16,299 nucleotides of DNA from an uncultured Bacteroidales bacterium (GTDB lineage Bacteria > Bacteroidota > Bacteroidia > Bacteroidales > UBA932): positions 1 through 16,299 of the forward strand of contig CAMZCW010000030.1 of assembly GCA_947305045.1 (NCBI GenBank). Direction: 5' to 3'. Positions 14,195 through 16,299 of this stretch are shown piece by piece. The stretch's first letter is position 1, and each line of letters begins with the position of its first letter. The position numbers and the translations under genes were made by a program. Below the pieces are notes generated by a model. It was not told where the DNA came from and searched no databases. It was given only the letters and a program-made list of their open reading frames with translations.

Positions 14195-16060
14195 ATGCGA
14201 AAATTTTTCCTCTTCTTTGCAGCCTTTGTCGCTGCTGTAGGCTGCAAAAACCAGGAGTGGGCTCCTGCGGGAGACCATATCCGAACCCCTTGGGCGGAAC
14301 AAGTAAGCCCGCAAAATGCCCATCCTGAATATCCCCGTCCCCAGATGACAAGGAAAGACTGGAAAAGCCTCAATGGACTATGGGACTATGCTATAACTGC
14401 ATCCGATGCCCCTCAGCCGGCTGCGTCGGACGGCAAAATTCTTGTTCCGTTCTGCGCCGAATCCTCCCTTTCCGGGGTGGGCCGTACTGTCGGAGCAGAC
14501 AGCGCCCTCTGGTACAAGCGCACGTTCAATGTGCCGTCGGCCTGGAAAAAGAAGGTCCTCCTTCACTTTGATGCCGTTGACTGGAAGAGCGAAGCCTGGC
14601 TCAACGGAAAGCCCCTCGGCGTTCACACCGGCGGCTATTCAGCTTTTTCATATGACATAACGGACTTCCTGGTAAAGGGAAAACAGGAATTGGTGGTCAA
14701 AGTCCTTGACGGCACAGACAACGACGAACAACCGCGCGGGAAACAGGTATCCAGCCCCCATGGAATATGGTACACCCCCGTAACCGGAATCTGGCAGAGC
14801 GTATGGATGGAACCTGTGGCCGATGCCTATATCATAGACTACAACTGTATTTGTGACATTGATGCCGGAACAATAACGGTTTATCCGCAGGTACAAGGCC
14901 AGGCCGATGAAGTCAGTGTAAACATAAAAGAAGGTGGCGAAGGCTGGAATCTTGAGACGGAAAAGGCCGGAGCAGCAGTGGCAAAAGCGATTGCGGCTCC
15001 CGGTGAAGGAGTCGTCCTTTCCATTCCCGAAGCCCATCTGTGGTCTCCGGAACATCCTTATCTTTACGCATTGGAAATCAGCCTGTCTTCCGGTGGGAAG
15101 GTCATCGACACGGTCAAGGGCTATACCGCCATGCGTTCTTGCACGGAAGTAATGGACGCAGAGGGCCATAAACGCCTCGGGCTCAATGGGAAGCCATACT
15201 TTCAGTTTGGTCCGCTGGATCAGGGATGGTGGCCGGACGGGCTTTATACCGCCCCTACCGACGAAGCCCTGGCCTATGATATCGTGAAGACGAAGGAATG
15301 GGGATTCAACCTTATCCGCAAGCACATCAAGGTAGAACCCGCAAGGTGGTATTGGCATTGTGATCGCCTGGGTATGTTGGTCTGGCAGGATATGCCGTCC
15401 ATTGCCGGCAATATCTCTGTTCCTAAGGAAGACCCCAACAAGCAATGGGGACAGTGGGGTTACGATACCGGCTGGGACTATCCGCTCTCCGATGCGGCAA
15501 AAGCCACGTATTACAAAGAGTGGGGGGACATCATGGCCCAGCTGAAAAAGTATCCCTGCATTGTTGTCTGGGTTCCTTTCAACGAAGGCTGGGCGCAGTT
15601 CGACACAGAAAAAACCGTAGAATTCACTTATTGTCAAGATCCTACCCGCCTTGTCAATTCCGCCTCGGGAGGAAATCACAGGCTGTGCGGAGACATTCTT
15701 GACGGTCACAACTATCCAAGGCCTGTCATGAAATTCCGTAGCGAAGGTCGACAGATTGACGTTCTTGGGGAATATGGTGGTATCGGATTTGCCGTAGAAG
15801 GGCATCTCTGGCAGGCCGACAAGAACTGGGGCTACCGGGGCTTGTGCAACAACGGCGAGGAAGTGTTGGATAAATACCGCCACTATGCCCTGGATGAATT
15901 CATTCCGGAGATCAAGTCCGGCGTCTCTGCCGGTATATACACGCAGACAACAGACGTTGAGATAGAGGTGAACGGCATCATGACCTATGACCGCAAGGTG
16001 GTCAAAATGGACGAGCAAAAGCTTCGGGATATTAACCTTGCAGTCCGGGGGAGTTTGTAA
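14195..16060 (+). CDS. GH2 family glycoside hydrolase lipoprotein
   Basis: The 621-residue protein is a GH2 enzyme with the usual order of sugar-binding jelly roll (about 50-205), immunoglobulin-like sandwich (about 210-320) and TIM barrel (about 325-620). The jelly roll shows SLNGLWDYAI, ALWYKRTFNVP and GYSAFSYDITDFL; W-x-P-E-H-P-Y-L-Y at 283-291 ends the sandwich. In the barrel, E464 in VVWVPFNEGW is the acid/base and E526 in VLGEYGG is the nucleophile. The N-terminus is a lipoprotein signal with AAVGC and lipidation at Cys17. ATG 14195 gives that signal directly; ATG 14180, five residues upstream and close behind GGGAAAG at 14172-14178, is the alternative start. The frame is open further upstream, but that part overlaps the symporter and is not coding. 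Beta-galactosidase, beta-glucuronidase and relatives are all possible; the specificity is not visible. The 35-nt gap before it is the largest in the unit. Confidence 0.9.
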   Translation: MRKFFLFFAAFVAAVGCKNQEWAPAGDHIRTPWAEQVSPQNAHPEYPRPQMTRKDWKSLNGLWDYAITASDAPQPAASDGKILVPFCAESSLSGVGRTVGADSALWYKRTFNVPSAWKKKVLLHFDAVDWKSEAWLNGKPLGVHTGGYSAFSYDITDFLVKGKQELVVKVLDGTDNDEQPRGKQVSSPHGIWYTPVTGIWQSVWMEPVADAYIIDYNCICDIDAGTITVYPQVQGQADEVSVNIKEGGEGWNLETEKAGAAVAKAIAAPGEGVVLSIPEAHLWSPEHPYLYALEISLSSGGKVIDTVKGYTAMRSCTEVMDAEGHKRLGLNGKPYFQFGPLDQGWWPDGLYTAPTDEALAYDIVKTKEWGFNLIRKHIKVEPARWYWHCDRLGMLVWQDMPSIAGNISVPKEDPNKQWGQWGYDTGWDYPLSDAAKATYYKEWGDIMAQLKKYPCIVVWVPFNEGWAQFDTEKTVEFTYCQDPTRLVNSASGGNHRLCGDILDGHNYPRPVMKFRSEGRQIDVLGEYGGIGFAVEGHLWQADKNWGYRGLCNNGEEVLDKYRHYALDEFIPEIKSGVSAGIYTQTTDVEIEVNGIMTYDRKVVKMDEQKLRDINLAVRGSL

Positions 16061-16229
16061 GTCCGGTTAATGCGCTCGGAATGCCTTCCGCTATAATGAC
16101 GAGTTTCTTTCGGGTGGTTGCTGAGTGGATGATAATCAGTTATTTGTTAATAATCCTCGTTCGAAAAACGAACGAGGATTATATTGTAATTGCCTGATAA
16201 ACATGCAATTAGCCGCCACTTCGGAGGGG
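16061..16229. other. Intergenic region between convergent genes
   Basis: About 170 bases separate the GH2 stop from the stop of the minus-strand gene. The region is richer in A/T than the coding parts and holds one clear element, the hairpin at 16150-16182. I see no tRNA, no open frame with coding character, and no promoter match in it. Confidence 0.8.
16150..16182. terminator. Hairpin terminator, probably bidirectional
   Basis: The arms 16150-16163 and 16169-16182 are perfectly complementary over 14 bp around a loop of five A residues. The bases after it on the + strand (ATTGTAATT) are only moderately T-rich, and on the - strand the downstream bases are similarly A/T-rich. It lies between the ends of two convergent genes, so it most likely ends both transcripts. 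No T run of classic length is present. Confidence 0.8.
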
Positions 16230-16299
16230 CTAGTGGGCCAGTCTCTTGAAGTCTTCCCAGCGGTAGAAGGAGCCGGGGGCGGCCATGGGCAGCGGCAGG
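16230..16299 (-). CDS. Unidentified protein, C-terminal tail (convergent gene, runs off window)
   Basis: Read on the minus strand from the right edge, one frame is open and stops with TAG at 16232-16230. It gives 22 residues, ending GSFYRWEDFKRLAH. The composition (aromatic and charged residues ending in a helix-like tail) looks like the true end of a protein, and the stop lies 47 bases from the hairpin at 16150-16182, as expected for a gene ending there. Only 22 residues are visible, so I do not assign a family. The other two minus-strand frames give less protein-like sequence. Confidence 0.55.
   Translation of the reverse strand, partial: LPLPMAAPGSFYRWEDFKRLAH

Noticed and set aside
14648..16018. 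Long minus-strand open frame (456 codons) opposite the GH2 gene
   Set aside because: It mirrors the GH2 coding sequence, has no recognisable motif, and the + strand frame carries the complete GH2 catalytic signature.
16077..16090. Small inverted repeat CGGAA/TTCCG just after the GH2 stop
   Set aside because: It has only a 5-bp stem and no T run; the much stronger hairpin 60 bases downstream explains termination.

Overview
The window reads as a carbohydrate-degradation locus of a Bacteroidota bacterium, most likely a Bacteroidales member. The grounds are the protein families (GH105 fused to DUF4861, a FISUMP domain, a SusCD-era style of secreted hydrolases, a histidine-type phosphatase lipoprotein, the multi-domain calcineurin phosphoesterase), the many Bacteroidales-like signal peptides ending in A-Q or with a lipobox Cys, and the weak Shine-Dalgarno sites. 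Species cannot be told from the sequence alone.

Layout: eleven genes lie head to tail on the + strand from the left edge to 16060, and they look like one long transcription unit. Junctions are stop/start overlaps of 4-8 nt (2066, 3288, 3767, 6614, 8734) or gaps of 2-4 nt, with one larger gap of 35 nt at 14160-14194. In order: the 3' end of a probable clan GH-A glycoside hydrolase; a GH30 glycosidase; a histidine-type (phytase/MINPP-like) phosphatase lipoprotein; a PfkB fructokinase-like gene that has lost its middle; an exported RraA-like protein; GH105-DUF4861; a FISUMP/pectate-lyase-like beta-helix fusion; a very long calcineurin-like phosphoesterase; a zinc alcohol dehydrogenase; a sodium:solute symporter; a GH2 lipoprotein. 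A perfect 14-bp hairpin at 16150-16182 closes the unit. The tail of a convergent minus-strand gene enters from the right edge.

How the genes may work together (inference): GH30, GH2, GH105 and the beta-helix protein would dismantle a uronic-acid-containing glycan outside the cytoplasm, with GH105 removing unsaturated uronic acid left by a lyase. The two phosphoesterases suggest that the substrate or its fragments carry phosphate esters. The Na+ symporter would import a small product and the zinc dehydrogenase would oxidise a polyol or sugar acid in the cytoplasm. No SusC/SusD pair, sensor or regulator is visible, so the window is probably an incomplete part of a larger locus.

Most worth a second look: the fructokinase-like gene with an apparently frame-preserving internal deletion; the FISUMP/beta-helix fusion; the pairing of two different secreted phosphoesterases with GH30 and uronic-acid enzymes; the roughly 430-residue extra C-terminal region of the calcineurin protein; and the RraA-like protein carrying a signal peptide.
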